NCBI GenBank assembly: GCA_949152475.1
Contig: OX424568.1
Location: forward strand, 20,993,667 to 21,057,666
DNA: 64,000 nt
Reading direction: 5' to 3'
Source of the DNA: Terebella lapidaria
Taxonomy: Eukaryota; Annelida; Polychaeta; Terebellida; Terebellidae
Part shown: piece by piece, positions 25,351-36,220 of the stretch
Numbering within the stretch: position 1 is the first letter of the stretch
Layout: the number at the start of each line of letters is the position of its first letter
Made by a program: the position numbers and the translations under genes
The notes under the pieces: model-generated
What the model was told of the DNA's origin: nothing
The model's database searches: none
Seen by the model: only the letters and a program-made list of their open reading frames with translations

Positions 25351-25634
25351 CCGGGCCTATTACACTTCGACGCATGTATGTTTATTTTACCGATTGCTTT
25401 GTGCATAATATTGAATTCCATGATTATTTATGATAGTAGGCCTCTTCGTTATCATAGGCGACACTGCATGGATATACTGCGCATGATGCTTGGTCCTGGT
25501 TATAGTTTATACAGTTGAACTTGCAAACAATCTGACTGTTGATAAGACTTACAACGCTTTAGTTGCAGGATTTAGTTAATTTACTCTTAGCGATAAGTTC
25601 AGAAAACGATTCAACAGTTATTCACTTTCACGGA

Positions 25635-25735
25635 GGTCATTATGTTGTTTTACAGACCCCAGAAATATCACAATGACCGAGGCGAAGCCGAGGTGATTAT
25701 GATATTTCTGGGGTCTGTCAAACAACATAATGACC
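25635..25735. repeat. Near-perfect ~100-bp hairpin
   Basis: The left arm starting GGTCATTATGTTGTTT and the right arm ending AAACAACATAATGACC pair almost throughout, with the centre near GAGGCGAAGCCGAG. It is probably a foldback or solo-palindrome element; no flanking duplication was established. Confidence 0.75.
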
Positions 25736-25749
25736 GACAGTAAAAGTCA

Positions 25750-26460
25750 ATAAGTGTTTTATTATATAATTCGAGGTTTATTTCGAGAACCTGCCAAGTC
25801 CTAGTAGAACTCATTCAATTCTCCAACACTCGCTATATCAAAATACATTGGTGAAGCATACATGCATGCAGCAATGATGAGTGTTAATCCGAGTACCGAT
25901 AAAAATGCGGAAAATTAATGAAAATGATGAAACACAAGAAAAACAATGTTTCGGTACCTATCGATTTGCTGTCTTTGTCATTCTGACAGTTCTCTGACTT
26001 CTGATCAGCGCCAGATTCAGACAAAACACTCGTTCGTGATGTGCTATAAATGAATGTGACGTCACGATCGGTCAATACCATATAACTTTATGACTCGTCA
26101 ATACGGATCGACGCGCTAACCGGTCTTTGAATCGTTATTTATGGTGATATAATGACGCGCTTTTGCAGAATAAAAGTTCGTAATATAGCTATTATATGAT
26201 AATTCATTTCATTTACTTTGTGGTAGACAAATATCGGTCGGGATTGTTTCAAAATAATGATGTATGATGCATCCAAATTCAACGATGCAAAGCCATCCAT
26301 TTACGAAGTAAATCAAACCAGTGTCGTTTGGTTTTGGGGGAAAAAATCGTTGTTTCATCCAAATTCAAAGGTGCAATTATGAAACCAGTGTCAGACCAAT
26401 GGTGTTTATTTTTCTTAAATTCGTTGGGCGAACCCTTTTTGCATATGCTGTGCGACAGAT
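25750..26460. other. No gene recognised
   Basis: Single-copy-looking AT-rich DNA between the hairpin and the SINE. Confidence 0.4.
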
Positions 26461-26469
26461 ATTAACAAT

Positions 26470-26832
26470 GTGGAGTTCCATTTAGGTTTGGAACTGCATG
26501 ACAGGGCTATGTCACACACTTCCTATCATACCGTTCATTGACCTGGCATAGGGGTGTCCCTATCAAACCATGGAGTTATCCTGGTGTCACCCAGGCCCGG
26601 TGACTATATCGCGCGGGCCCATTTCTGAGTCATAACACTAGGAAGTTCCCCAGTATCGCACTCGTACTAGATAAGTAAATCACGGCTGAGTGGTCAGCTT
26701 ACCCATTGAGCCCACTGCACATTAATCCTGGGAGGCGATTGGCCATAATAAATCACCCGGTCACTGATGGGATTCGAACCGAGGACCACCCGGCTTTGAG
26801 TCCCGCAGCTTAACCACTGTGCTACATTGGCT
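26470..26832 (-). mobile_element. tRNA-derived SINE
   Basis: Read on the minus strand from 26,832, the head has an A-box-like TAGCACAGTGGTTAAG and, about 40 nt on, a perfect B-box GGTTCGAATCCC, the two internal RNA polymerase III promoter elements of a tRNA gene. The tRNA-like head is followed by a non-tRNA body running to about 26,470. It cannot be a functional tRNA gene because the acceptor stem does not close. The left boundary is approximate. Confidence 0.75.
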
Positions 26833-26834
26833 GG

Positions 26835-27605
26835 TTTCAAACCACTGTCGTTTGTGTTTATGAGAAATCGTTGTAAAAATGTGCTTTCTGGAATCGACAA
26901 GATTAAAAAAATAAATGCATGCCATTTTTTTCTCAGGTTTTATTTACTCACATGCATATTAGAATCTGGGACGAGGAACGTCAAAAATAACAACACATCA
27001 ATAGATATATCTCAACATTAGATGATGATATACTTTCTATAACTGTACATATTTGAGAGTTCATGTTGAGTCGTGTTTTGTTTATAGAAAATATTATACA
27101 TCTTGCAACAGATATCTATCTAAAATTGTTTGAAAGCAAATGTGATATATGATCACTTCGAAGCCTGAATTACAATCAATCGAATGTACAGTTATTAATT
27201 TACCCGCGAGAGCATGTTTGCTACGTTATAAGCATGAAATAGAAAACACGATTCAATACATTTATGCAGTTATACCAGTATACAAAATACATGCATGTAC
27301 ATTAAGACATCTTTCCCATTATTATTTTCCTCATTTGGTAGTGGCAAGCTTTCATACCTTCAAGTTAAAATTTGATAAAACTTGCACCATTGTAAGTATC
27401 AAACACGGACTGGCAAGATTTTCGAACGAACCATTCTAGATCTACGATGATCTCAGACGCAATACTCATAATAAAATCACGAGTTTCCGCGTATATGGTT
27501 CATAAACCAAACTAAACACAAGAACATGTACAAAAATGTTCATTAGTTAACTTGACAACATTGAAGTACCCTACTCGCAAGAAAAAAATATTTTACTTTG
27601 TATCA
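26835..27605. other. Intergenic, nothing recognised
   Basis: It lies 3' of gene E and has no domain or repeat I can support. Confidence 0.4.
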
Positions 27606-27611
27606 CACCAA

Positions 27612-30600
27612 TCACGACGCATACTGGTAATTCTGGACTTGTACTGTGCCAGCCACGGGCATGCCGGGTTGCGGTGGTGCATCAGGGTAGGGCGGTGGGC
27701 TGAAGGCCCCGGGGTTAGCTACAACGTGGGTGGTCACTTGTTGTGGGGCAGTGTAGGTCACTTGTTGGCCTGGGGCGTTAGCTGGCGAGGATGGGCGGCT
27801 ATCCTGAAATGAAAGCAATCAAGAAAATGTATCGGCATTATTTTAAATGATATTGGGATGCATTTACATACAATTCATTTTGGTGCATTGTTCAACTACT
27901 AATTTTTTTTCTATATGAAGACGTATATATGATTCAATGGGTAATATACATTTATGTTGAGATCAATACCAGAAGTAATCTAATGTTATAACTTTTTTTA
28001 AATCTACAAATATTATGAGATCCAGTGTTTGCTAACCTTTTCTCGACATTTGTAGTAGGCGAATATTGCAATCCCGACAATCAGTGTCACTCCTATCAGA
28101 CAGCCGACAATGATTCCCACGATTTGAGGATACGTCAGGCCCTCTTTGGATGGCAAAAGATAAATAGAAGTTAGAACCCATTTAAATGTAAGGAAGTGCA
28201 CTGTATCTGCTGCCATTTTTATTCTACTGTCTTATGTGCTTGGCATTTCCCCCCGTTTTGTCTTCCAAATTTTGAGCGCACTGTAAGCTTTACAAACATA
28301 TCACTTGCTGGTCCTGAAGCGATAAATCATCCAAATCCTTACTCGATTACTCAGTCGCGTGATGGAATTAATTCACTACATTAATTCACCTGTACAACGT
28401 GCGATGAATACCCGAACAGGTGTACACCCAGTTTTATTATTCGAAATACCACAGCTTCAATATGCACCTGTACACCGCACGCTGAAGTGCCTGTTGTACA
28501 CCCAGCTGTATTATTCACCTGTACACCGTACACTAAAGTGCCTGTTGTACACCCAGCTGTATTATTCACCTGTACACCGTACACTAAAGTGCCTGTTGTA
28601 CACCCAGCTGTATTATTTACCTGTACACTGTACGCTGAAGTGTCTGTTGTACACCCAGCTGTATTATTTACCTGTGCACCGTACACTGAAGTGCCTGTTG
28701 TACACCCAGTACCGATTGACATCATTGTACTCTATCCAGGAGAGGAGTACACGGTCTGGACGCTGGTTGATGTTCCAGACATAGAAATCCGCGTACTGCC
28801 GCTCATTCACACATGGGTTTGTGCCTGGGAGATATCAGAGTTGATTAAAATATGTTGCATAGGAGATGCATGTATATATAATTAAGTTTCAAACATCTAT
28901 TATCAGCTCTGAAATGCATATTCATAAAACTTGGTTTCTGGTATTATGGATCGAGTAAACTACTGAAAAGCCTCGCCTATAAGCCGGGCCTTGAGTATAT
29001 AGCATTTTCACCTATAAAGGAATTCGTGAGTATGCATAATATAACACCCTCGCCTACAAGCCAGTTTGTGATTATCACAACACTGACTGATGAGCCAGCC
29101 CTTGAACATCATAACAACTTACATATAATCCAACCTTTGAGCAACATTACACCCTGACCTATCAACCAGCCCCTGAACACCGTAAAACTTTCACCTATAA
29201 CCCATCAATTGAATACCATAACACCTCCAACTATGAGCCAGTCTTTAAGTACCATAATACCCTCACGTATAAGCCAGTTCCACTTCTAGGCCAAACCTTG
29301 AGCCAAATATTACCTCCCTCACGTTCAAGCCAGTCATAAATGATTTCATAAATTTGATGAATGATTTCGTTCCATAACACCCTTACCTACAAGCCAGCCC
29401 TTGTGTCTGAGCGAGGCTCGGTAGTAGTAGATGTACATTTCGTCGTTTCCCGGGAGCGTTGTCCGCTGTTTATACACGTCACGTCCATGACATTGGAAGT
29501 CCGTAACGAGGTCATACATACCGTCCACGTCCACGTGATAAACTGCCCCGCTCACAGACATCGTGTAGCATGTCTTGGCAGCTGTATAATACATGTAGAA
29601 GGGTGAAACAGTTGTGATTATAACATCATTATCCGCAGAATTAACCTTTTCACTACTCATGGTTACGCTGCGTAACCACACCACACCCCTCCTGCTGTAC
29701 TGATGGTTACGCTGCATAACCATAGCTCTGGCAACCAATAGATGTATAGATAACTGTCCACTTATTGTATTTAATGTTATATATACCCGAAAAAGTACCT
29801 ACACGCTAAACTAGCACACACATATTGCCACTGATTGAAATTTAGAAGCTCAATTGATTGTTTAGTTAACCTGTCATTAAATTAGTTAACCTGTCATTAA
29901 ATTTGTGACGTCACAAGTACTGATTACAATGGGTGGGACTGAAGTTTTTCACTAAAACTTATCTTCATAACTGATCAGGATATTATTGACATGCTGTAAA
30001 CACTATCAAAACCCACGGTATTCACTCCATCACAATATAGAAGACTACAAGTACTCAAGTAAAACGGATTGGATTATATTTCATTACAAATTAGAATATA
30101 TGATGTATGATAAAGAAAATGGAAATATCCATCTGTTTGGTCCCTAGAATTGTTTCTTGTTTCCATGGTAACCGATGAAACGAGGTTGAAAAGTATACTA
30201 TATAAAAATAGCACACTTTATTTTCACACATAATTATTCTGAAACATCTTTAAATAAAAATAATCAAGCATATACCGTAGAAATCCTACCAATTCATACA
30301 GCAATCGGCTCAGTATGTAGGCTGAGGGGTGGGTTTTTAAAATAATTCTTGAGTTAATGAAAAAACTTGTTGTATTGCATTGACGGCAATATTATTTTAT
30401 TTGTGTATGACATTAATAAATATTCATATCTACATGGGCATTAATAACTGGGCATTGTTTTCACTAAAAAAAATCAATATTATGTATCTTCATTATTTTT
30501 GTGGTTTTTTTCTCGTTTTGTTTGTGTGCAAATATTCAAATGTAATTAAGTACAACATGGCTGCATTGAAAAATACTAAGAGAGTGCACATACTAAGAGA

Positions 30601-30745
30601 GTGCACGCATGCTTTAGCCTTGATAAATTTCGTGAACCGTTATCGTACAGTTATGTGTGCATCTATGTCGCGAGTACTTACCTTCCAAATGTGAAATACA
30701 GACAACACCCACTAAAACAAACTGCAGCAAACGTAGTGACGTCAT
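27612..30745 (-). CDS. Gene E: divergent family member with splice-site repeats
   Basis: The five-exon model gives 236 residues (CDS exons 30682-30745, 29387-29581, 28672-28824, 28037-28143, 27612-27803; phases 1,1,1,0). Signal peptide MTSLRLLQFVLVGVVCIS. Exon 2 has a VDGMYD motif and ends KGWLVG in place of GWTIG. Exon 3 is 153 nt, has RPDRVLLSW and ends CTG. Exon 4 has EGLTYPQIVG, the helix CLIGVTLIVGIAIFAYY, then KCREK. The short Pro/Gln-rich tail has one PPPY (27687-27698). The introns after exons 2 and 3 contain tandem repeats made from the preceding exon-intron junction, and the phase-correct donor of exon 3 is the first of six similar donors. The exon 4 acceptor is AAAG rather than CAG. 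TGATAAG lies 186 bp upstream (30,931-30,937). Confidence 0.8.
28385..28672 (-). repeat. 51-bp tandem repeat copying the exon 3 splice donor
   Basis: Four 51-bp units and a spaced fifth partial unit follow exon 3 of gene E. Each repeats the last exon codons (read NRHFSVRCTG or close) and the donor ACAG|GT. Donor-like junctions fall at 28,672 (used), then 28,621, 28,570, 28,519, 28,468 and 28,390. The 51-bp period is a multiple of three, but each unit has an in-frame TAA shortly after the donor. Confidence 0.9.
28930..29400 (-). repeat. Degenerate tandem array copying the exon 2 splice donor
   Basis: The intron after exon 2 of gene E holds about ten diverged units of roughly 35-60 bp. They read, on the minus strand, like GGGCTGGCTTATAG|GTGAGGG with TGTTATGG. 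The template appears to be the exon 2 end plus donor at 29,387. The units are much more diverged than the 51-bp array, so it is older. Confidence 0.7.
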
Positions 30746-30749
30746 GATA

Positions 30750-31627
30750 ACTTTTTATCCAGTAAGTTTCAATTCAAATCATAACCATGTGAATTTCTCA
30801 AATATGATATTCGCCAATAACCACTACTCAGTTTGTAACATGAGAAATATCATTCATATTGCGATATGATAACAGCGTACGCCTTTTGATAACGCTATTT
30901 CCGATGTTAGGTCCGGTGCAAAGTATGAGTTGATAAGAGCGTCTGATAGATAGTGAAAACACACATGGCTATTGACTTCGGCACACATGTAATATGTGTA
31001 ATGATATTCTTATTGATAATTTTTGTTCTAGTATATTCTCCAGGGTTTTTTTTCGGTTGATCCCACAAACTGGACATAAATCGTTCTTATAACATCTGAG
31101 GCCAAGTTTATGCATGGTTCCTGACGATGAACTGAGGTTCTAATTCCAAACATTATCTATCAAATTGCCAAACTGTACATGTGACCACTAAAAAAGTTCC
31201 TATGAACTCATCAATGATTCCATTGATACCCCCATCATAAAAGCTACGCTCCGTTCTTTTGCATACACTTTTACGCATCTTGTAGCAAGGGTATTTGCTT
31301 GTAGTATCTGAGCGCATATGTGGTGATGCACACGACATAGAACTTTGTTCCTTCAAAACAGATATCATTCATGCAAATATGTACATTTCGTTCATTTCCG
31401 CATGTCTTCTTAGCGCTCCATGAAATAGGAAATTATTCATGGGCGAAATAAAATTAATACATGGCTCATTGGCTTATATTACAGATTTTAATTCTACAAC
31501 AATTTGTCTTGATGTGTCTATCACATGTATATACTGCAAGTCAATTCACAAATGATAATTCACTGGAAATATACACGCGTATGTTAATCTATTCGATGCT
31601 GTGAATATCGATATATATATAGCACGA
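30750..31627. other. Intergenic upstream of gene E
   Basis: It contains the TGATAAG site at 30,931-30,937. A minus-strand stretch at about 31,150-31,430 has several cysteines and a VVTCT motif faintly like the family's exon 3 end, but its frames are broken and I do not call it. Confidence 0.4.
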
Positions 31628-31843
31628 TTACGTTGGCCCAACGTTGGCGATTAGTTGGGGAAGTCGGCGTTGGCAATACAACATTGGACCAACAAAGGGC
31701 CAGCGAAGTGCTGCCAACATCGCGATCACATTGCCAATATCACGTTGGGCCAACGTTGACAGTTTGTCGGAAATTCGACGTTGGTAATCCACTAGAAGGG
31801 CCAATGTTACGTTGCCAATGTCTGACCGACGTTGTACCAACGT
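31628..31843. repeat. GTTGG/CCAAC word array, left part
   Basis: Alternating GTTGGCCCAAC, ACGTTGGC and TTGCCAATG words in both orientations give a palindrome-rich stretch. A similar stretch lies at 32,630-32,790. The two may be halves of one element separated by the TTAA MITE and a hairpin, but continuity is not proven. Confidence 0.6.
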
Positions 31844-32266
31844 TTAAGGTAGTCCGCTCCAAACAGTGAGGGGAGGGGGTCAAAGAGTTTTTTTACTATA
31901 AATAACTGTGTCAACATAATCTAGAGCTTCAAAATGATATATTTTATAGAGTAACTGTTCAGCATCCTGAAACTGAAAAGAAAATAAGGGGTCATCGTAT
32001 CCATTCGCATGGAAAACACGATGCAAGATGTGAATATGAACGAAAAAATGTGCAAAAATGCCATAATTTGTGTCATTTTAGGTAAATGTGTGTGATTTCG
32101 ATCGAATATGTAGAAGAAACGAGCACGGTGACCCATGTTTTCTTCTCAGTATTAGGATACTGATCATTTACTCTATAAAATATGTCATTTGAAGAGATAA
32201 TATTCAAGAAATGACTTTTAAATTTTGACTCTTCGTTACCTCAGTGTTTGTAGCGGACTACGTTAA
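31844..32266. mobile_element. TTAA-flanked MITE, copy 1
   Basis: A 423-bp element bounded by TTAA on both sides, with inverted ends starting GTAGTCCGCT and including CAAACAGTGAGG (a few mismatches). Copy 2 at 35,697-36,120 is nearly identical throughout. There is no coding capacity. TTAA target duplication is typical of piggyBac and Kolobok elements; which applies here cannot be told from the ends. Confidence 0.85.
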
Positions 32267-32360
32267 ACCATACTTTCATCGTTCTCATGGGTGTTTAATC
32301 AATGCGGTATGTTGGTTAAACACCAGTCGGTCACAGCTGGGTAGTTTTCTGTATGGTTTA

Positions 32361-32464
32361 AAATAGAGAAACCCCTAGAGAAACAGGGAGTTATTCAACA
32401 TAGTCTCGGGCTGCCGCCCTCGACCATGTTGAGTAACCCCCTGTTCCTCGGGGTTTCTCTATTT
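32361..32464. repeat. ~104-bp hairpin
   Basis: The arms AATAGAGAAACCCC... and ...GGGGTTTCTCTATT pair over about 45 bp each around a CTCGGGCTGCCGCCCTCGA centre. It is unrelated in sequence to the hairpin at 25,635. Confidence 0.75.
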
Positions 32465-32469
32465 CATAA

Positions 32470-33480
32470 ATACAACCAAGATCCAACGAATTCCGCCATT
32501 TTGCAAAATAAAAATTCGAATATGATGATTATATGGGAGTATTTTTCAAAAGTACACGATAAAGTGATTTTTTTACTATTATTCATGCACAAGGAGTCAA
32601 TTCTAAAATTTGAAATTTGATTGTTCCATCATTGGGTCAATGTTGGCCCAATGTTTTTTATAATGCTGGGCCGATGTTGACAATTAAGTGTGAGCCAATG
32701 AGCACCACGGTGTAGGCTCGATATTGTGTGCCAACGCTGGGCCAATTTTCATGCATATGTTGGTCCACTGTTGGGCCAATGTAATCACGCTATATGGTGT
32801 ATTCATATCTGGCTGTCTTGTTTGTATTTCTATTTGGCAGGAGAGTTTAATGAACTGATCTAGCAATTGAAACACGCAGTAGTGTGGTACCAGCTAGAGA
32901 CCCACCAGGGGTGGTAATGGCGCCACTGTCGCAGGGTTTATAAAACGTAATGGATGGTTATGACTAACCATGTGTACTCATAAATGTTTGAAAGTTTATG
33001 ATAGGAGTTTCACCTTTTCACCAATGAACGTTAAAAAATACTATATTAAAGGTACCCATTTGCATCGTTATAACATACTAGTAATTATGAGCCCTGGCTG
33101 AACTTCATGACATCATAATGCACCGCTAGACAACTTCCAGTGAATGTTGGTTCTATATCATTTCACATTTTGCCGTGCAGTATGGCATCATGGATATGAC
33201 GTCACTGGCAATAACATCTTTGGAATAGAACGGTAGGGCACCCTTTAGTGCAAGACGTGATCGAGACATAGGCTGTAAATGGGGGGTATGGCAATGGGAG
33301 TTACCCTCACCTGGTACTGGACTACTGCATGCTTCAAAAAGAAATACATGTAATCATCTGCTTGCACAAAGTGAATTCACCCACTGACACCTGCACTCCG
33401 TTATCATGTACATTTATTGTTGTTATGGTACTTCATTTCATACAAGTTAAATTGATTGAATTTTAGGCTAAGATCACGAC
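32470..33480. other. Intergenic, mostly unrecognised
   Basis: 32,630-32,790 is the right-hand GTTGG/CCAAC word stretch. The remainder shows nothing I can support; its end is probably the 3' UTR of the ISG12-like gene. Confidence 0.4.
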
Positions 33481-33484
33481 TTTA

Positions 33485-35178
33485 TTAGTTGCTTTCTTTT
33501 TGAGTGGGCTTTCCAGAGTCTTTGCACATGTCCATCGTTCCACCACTGTCGCCATCTTCGTTATCATCATCATCATCGTTGTCATCAACCCCCTCTTCAC
33601 TTCCTGACTTCGGCTTCCCGTCCTTCCCGCCACTAAAGGCATCGACTGCAGCGCCAACTCCTGCTCCTGCGGCTGCGCCGACCCCAGCTCCAGCAGCCGC
33701 CGACCCAGCCAAGCCTGCGGCTCCTAGCCCCGCGGCTCCAACTGACTGCAGTGTAGCCACAAGGCCCCCAGCCACCACACCCCCGCCATTTGCGATGGCC
33801 GCTGACGACATCATGCCCGCTGCTATGGAACCTGAGGCAATGCCCCCAGCGCCAAAGCCGAGAGCAGCCACGCCCGCAGTGACCACCAGAGGAGCAGCGA
33901 CGGCAGCTACAGCTGCTCCACCGAGGATGAACCTGCATGCAAGGAATACAGCAGAGATGGTATAACAGTTACTGATCCACATCACACGAGACTTCAAAGC
34001 CTTAAGATGGCATTTCGGTGCAAAAGGGCTGACCATTCGCTTATGGGTGTCAACATGAATATGAGATCGACGTCAAAAAGTACCCTTAAAACATCTGAGG
34101 CCTGTTTTTCTACGATGACAAGAAAGAAAATAACATATGTTTCACCATATGATGAACTATTCTCAAGAATTATTAACAATGGAAAATGCTGGCTCATTAG
34201 AATATTTTTTGGCTGGGGTCAAGTTTAATGTAATTTAACCTTATGAGACATGTGTGTTTCACGTTTCACTCTTCGGCAATATTCCGAGATATAGACCCAG
34301 CAGAAAAAAAAAACATTTATAAGTCAAGTTCACAGTTCATGACCCCTATACCATTGAGATATTGAGAACAACATAGGCCTACGTATCACTATACGACCTG
34401 CATGACCTGCAAGTTATCACAAACAAATTCAGTTCAAACTCACCATTTATCCCTAGTCTGTTTCGTTCTATTATGTACCATTAACATGGCATCGGCAATA
34501 TTAACAAATGTCAAATCAACCAAAAACAATAGGTCAAGGTCAAAGATCATCCCCAATAGCTGAAGACTAACACAAAATGACTCCCCAAAACTAGTCCCAA
34601 AATAACGTCCGTTGTTATCATCCCCACGCCGATTTTATATAGAAAGCCCAGAGGGTCAAGGATTACTTAGCGAAAATCAATAAGGTTCTTGCCTGATGCT
34701 AGCCATTGCATGACTAGTTTATATGTTTACTGTTGATATATTGATTACCCAAATTACCTCGAAACACTGCCTAATTGTAATGTACTTTTTTTTACTTACG
34801 CCAGTTTTTTACCCGTCGAGCTTTTCTTCACGTTCGCGTCAGGAATTGAGTCCTTAGCTTCGTTGCTAGTACCAGCATCCATCCTCGGGCTGACGTTGAT
34901 AATTGTCATGTCGTCCAGTCTTCGCAAACTATCATTGTCGGTAATTGGAGTTCCATTGTCCAGAGTGAACACCAAGTTTTGTTCAGCCATGGAAATTCTC
35001 AGGATTCTTTTGGCTTCGAAATATAAGGAAAACACGTGGGGTAAAATGAAATGAAATTATCAATCCGTAAATCTGCAGAACACTCAACAATAGGCCTACC
35101 TCTTGTCATGAGGTCTTGAAAGTTTTCAACATCGACTGCTATTACACGAGTGTCCACAAAACGAAGGAATAGTCGCAT
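33485..35178 (-). CDS. ISG12-like: ISG12/IFI27-like protein with N-terminal CIDE-N-like domain
   Basis: The three-exon model gives 246 residues (CDS exons 35100-35178, 34800-35013, 33485-33932; phases 1 and 2). Residues 1-75 form a beta-grasp-like domain: LMTRAKRILRI, then [15 protein letters not shown] and a final DMTIINV strand. Length and order fit CIDE-N (CAD) domains better than ubiquitin, though ubiquitin-like is possible. Residues about 98-185 are a Gly/Ala-rich hydrophobic block with [20 protein letters not shown] and [17 protein letters not shown], the hallmark of the interferon-inducible ISG12/IFI6/IFI27 family, whose vertebrate members act at mitochondria or ER in apoptosis and antiviral responses. 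The C-terminal tail is acidic (run of Asp). Donors are GTAGGC and GTAAGT; the exon 2 acceptor is CGAAG. The start could be preceded by a 5' UTR exon, as an AG lies just upstream. Confidence 0.8.
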
Positions 35179-35289
35179 GATTCAACCTGCTGAATAGAAA
35201 ACACATTTGACATACTAGGGCATTTTTTCATTACATCACAACTAGCCGTGAATTCAAAGAAATGTGTGAATATATACATCTGGCACACT

Positions 35290-36220
35290 GATTGGGGAAA
35301 AAAATGCAGCCCCCATCTTCAAGGAGGGCGTTGCACCCAAGCTGTTCGAAAATTCTAGACAGCACATCGAAAATTCTAGAACACATATTGGTGAGTCAGA
35401 TGCTCGACCACGTAGTCCATCGAAACATTCTGGTAGATTTCCAACATGACTTCAGGCAAATTCGGGGCCAAGGGGACATGTGAGTCCCAGCTTCGGATCA
35501 CGACCCATGACATAGGGGTAACAGAGGTACCAGATCGCCGTAACCATGCCGACATGACCATCTTGGAGTTCAGCAAGGCTTTCGAGAAGACCCCTCGCAT
35601 TCGCCCAATCAACAAGTTCGACTGCGAAGGAGGATCGGGTAGAAGCAGAAATACATAAGACATTATTATTTTTGGTAGAAGCAACTAGAACCGGCATTAA
35701 GGTAGTCCGCTCCAAACAGTGAGGGGAGGGGGACAAATAGTTTTTCAAGATAAATAACTGTGTCAACATAATCTAGAGCTTCAAAATGATATATTTGAGA
35801 GAGTAAGTGTTCAGCATTCTAAAACTGAAAAGAAAATAGGGGGTCACCGTATCCGTTCGCACGGAAAACACGATGCAAGATGTGAATATGGACGAAAAAA
35901 TGTGCAAAAATGCCAGAATTTATGTCATTTTAGGTAAATATGTGTGATTTTGATCGAATATGTAGAAGAAACGAGCACGGTGACCCCATATTTTCTTTTC
36001 AGTGTTAGGATGCTGATCATTTACTCTATAAAATATGTCATTTTAAAGAGATATTATCCAAGAAATGACTTTTAAATTTTGACTCTTCATTACCTCACTG
36101 TTTGTAGCGGACTACGTTAAGCCTGGATCCGACTGAACCGATCACAGACGGGCGTCGTGGACTACTCGTCCGGACACTCGGAGGTAGCGGTCCAAGGGTT
36201 ACCTCAAGGCACAGTTTTGC
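35290..36220 (+). pseudogene. Dead non-LTR reverse transcriptase, split by a MITE
   Basis: Before the MITE, frames give SKILEHI, then TCESQLRITTHDI and ILEFSKAF. After it (36,121-36,220) come VVDYSSGHSEV and LPQGTVLPLL. In this order they match the reverse transcriptase core of Jockey/CR1-type non-LTR elements (KILE, FSKAFD, PQGTVLGP). The frame is shifted between blocks and the catalytic YxDD part is absent. The split by the TTAA element at 35,697-36,120 is direct evidence of insertion into an already resident element. Confidence 0.75.
35697..36120. mobile_element. TTAA-flanked MITE, copy 2
   Basis: A 424-bp copy nearly identical to 31,844-32,266, with TTAA at both edges, inserted into the non-LTR reverse transcriptase pseudogene in the same orientation as copy 1. 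Confidence 0.88.

Noticed and set aside
26694..26900. tRNA gene suggested by A and B boxes
   Set aside because: The tRNA-like head has no closing acceptor stem and runs into a non-tRNA body, so it is a SINE.
28359..28885. Plus-strand frames with 17-residue repeats
   Set aside because: By-product of the 51-bp intronic array of gene E, which is a multiple of three.
31150..31430. Possible sixth family gene fragment (minus strand, VVTCT and several Cys)
   Set aside because: No frame keeps the family motifs; spacing to the expected C, GW and RPDR positions fails and there is no usable donor.
33504..33965. 153-codon plus-strand Pro/Ala/Ser-rich frame
   Set aside because: Antisense shadow of the Gly/Ala-rich ISG12-like exon on the minus strand.
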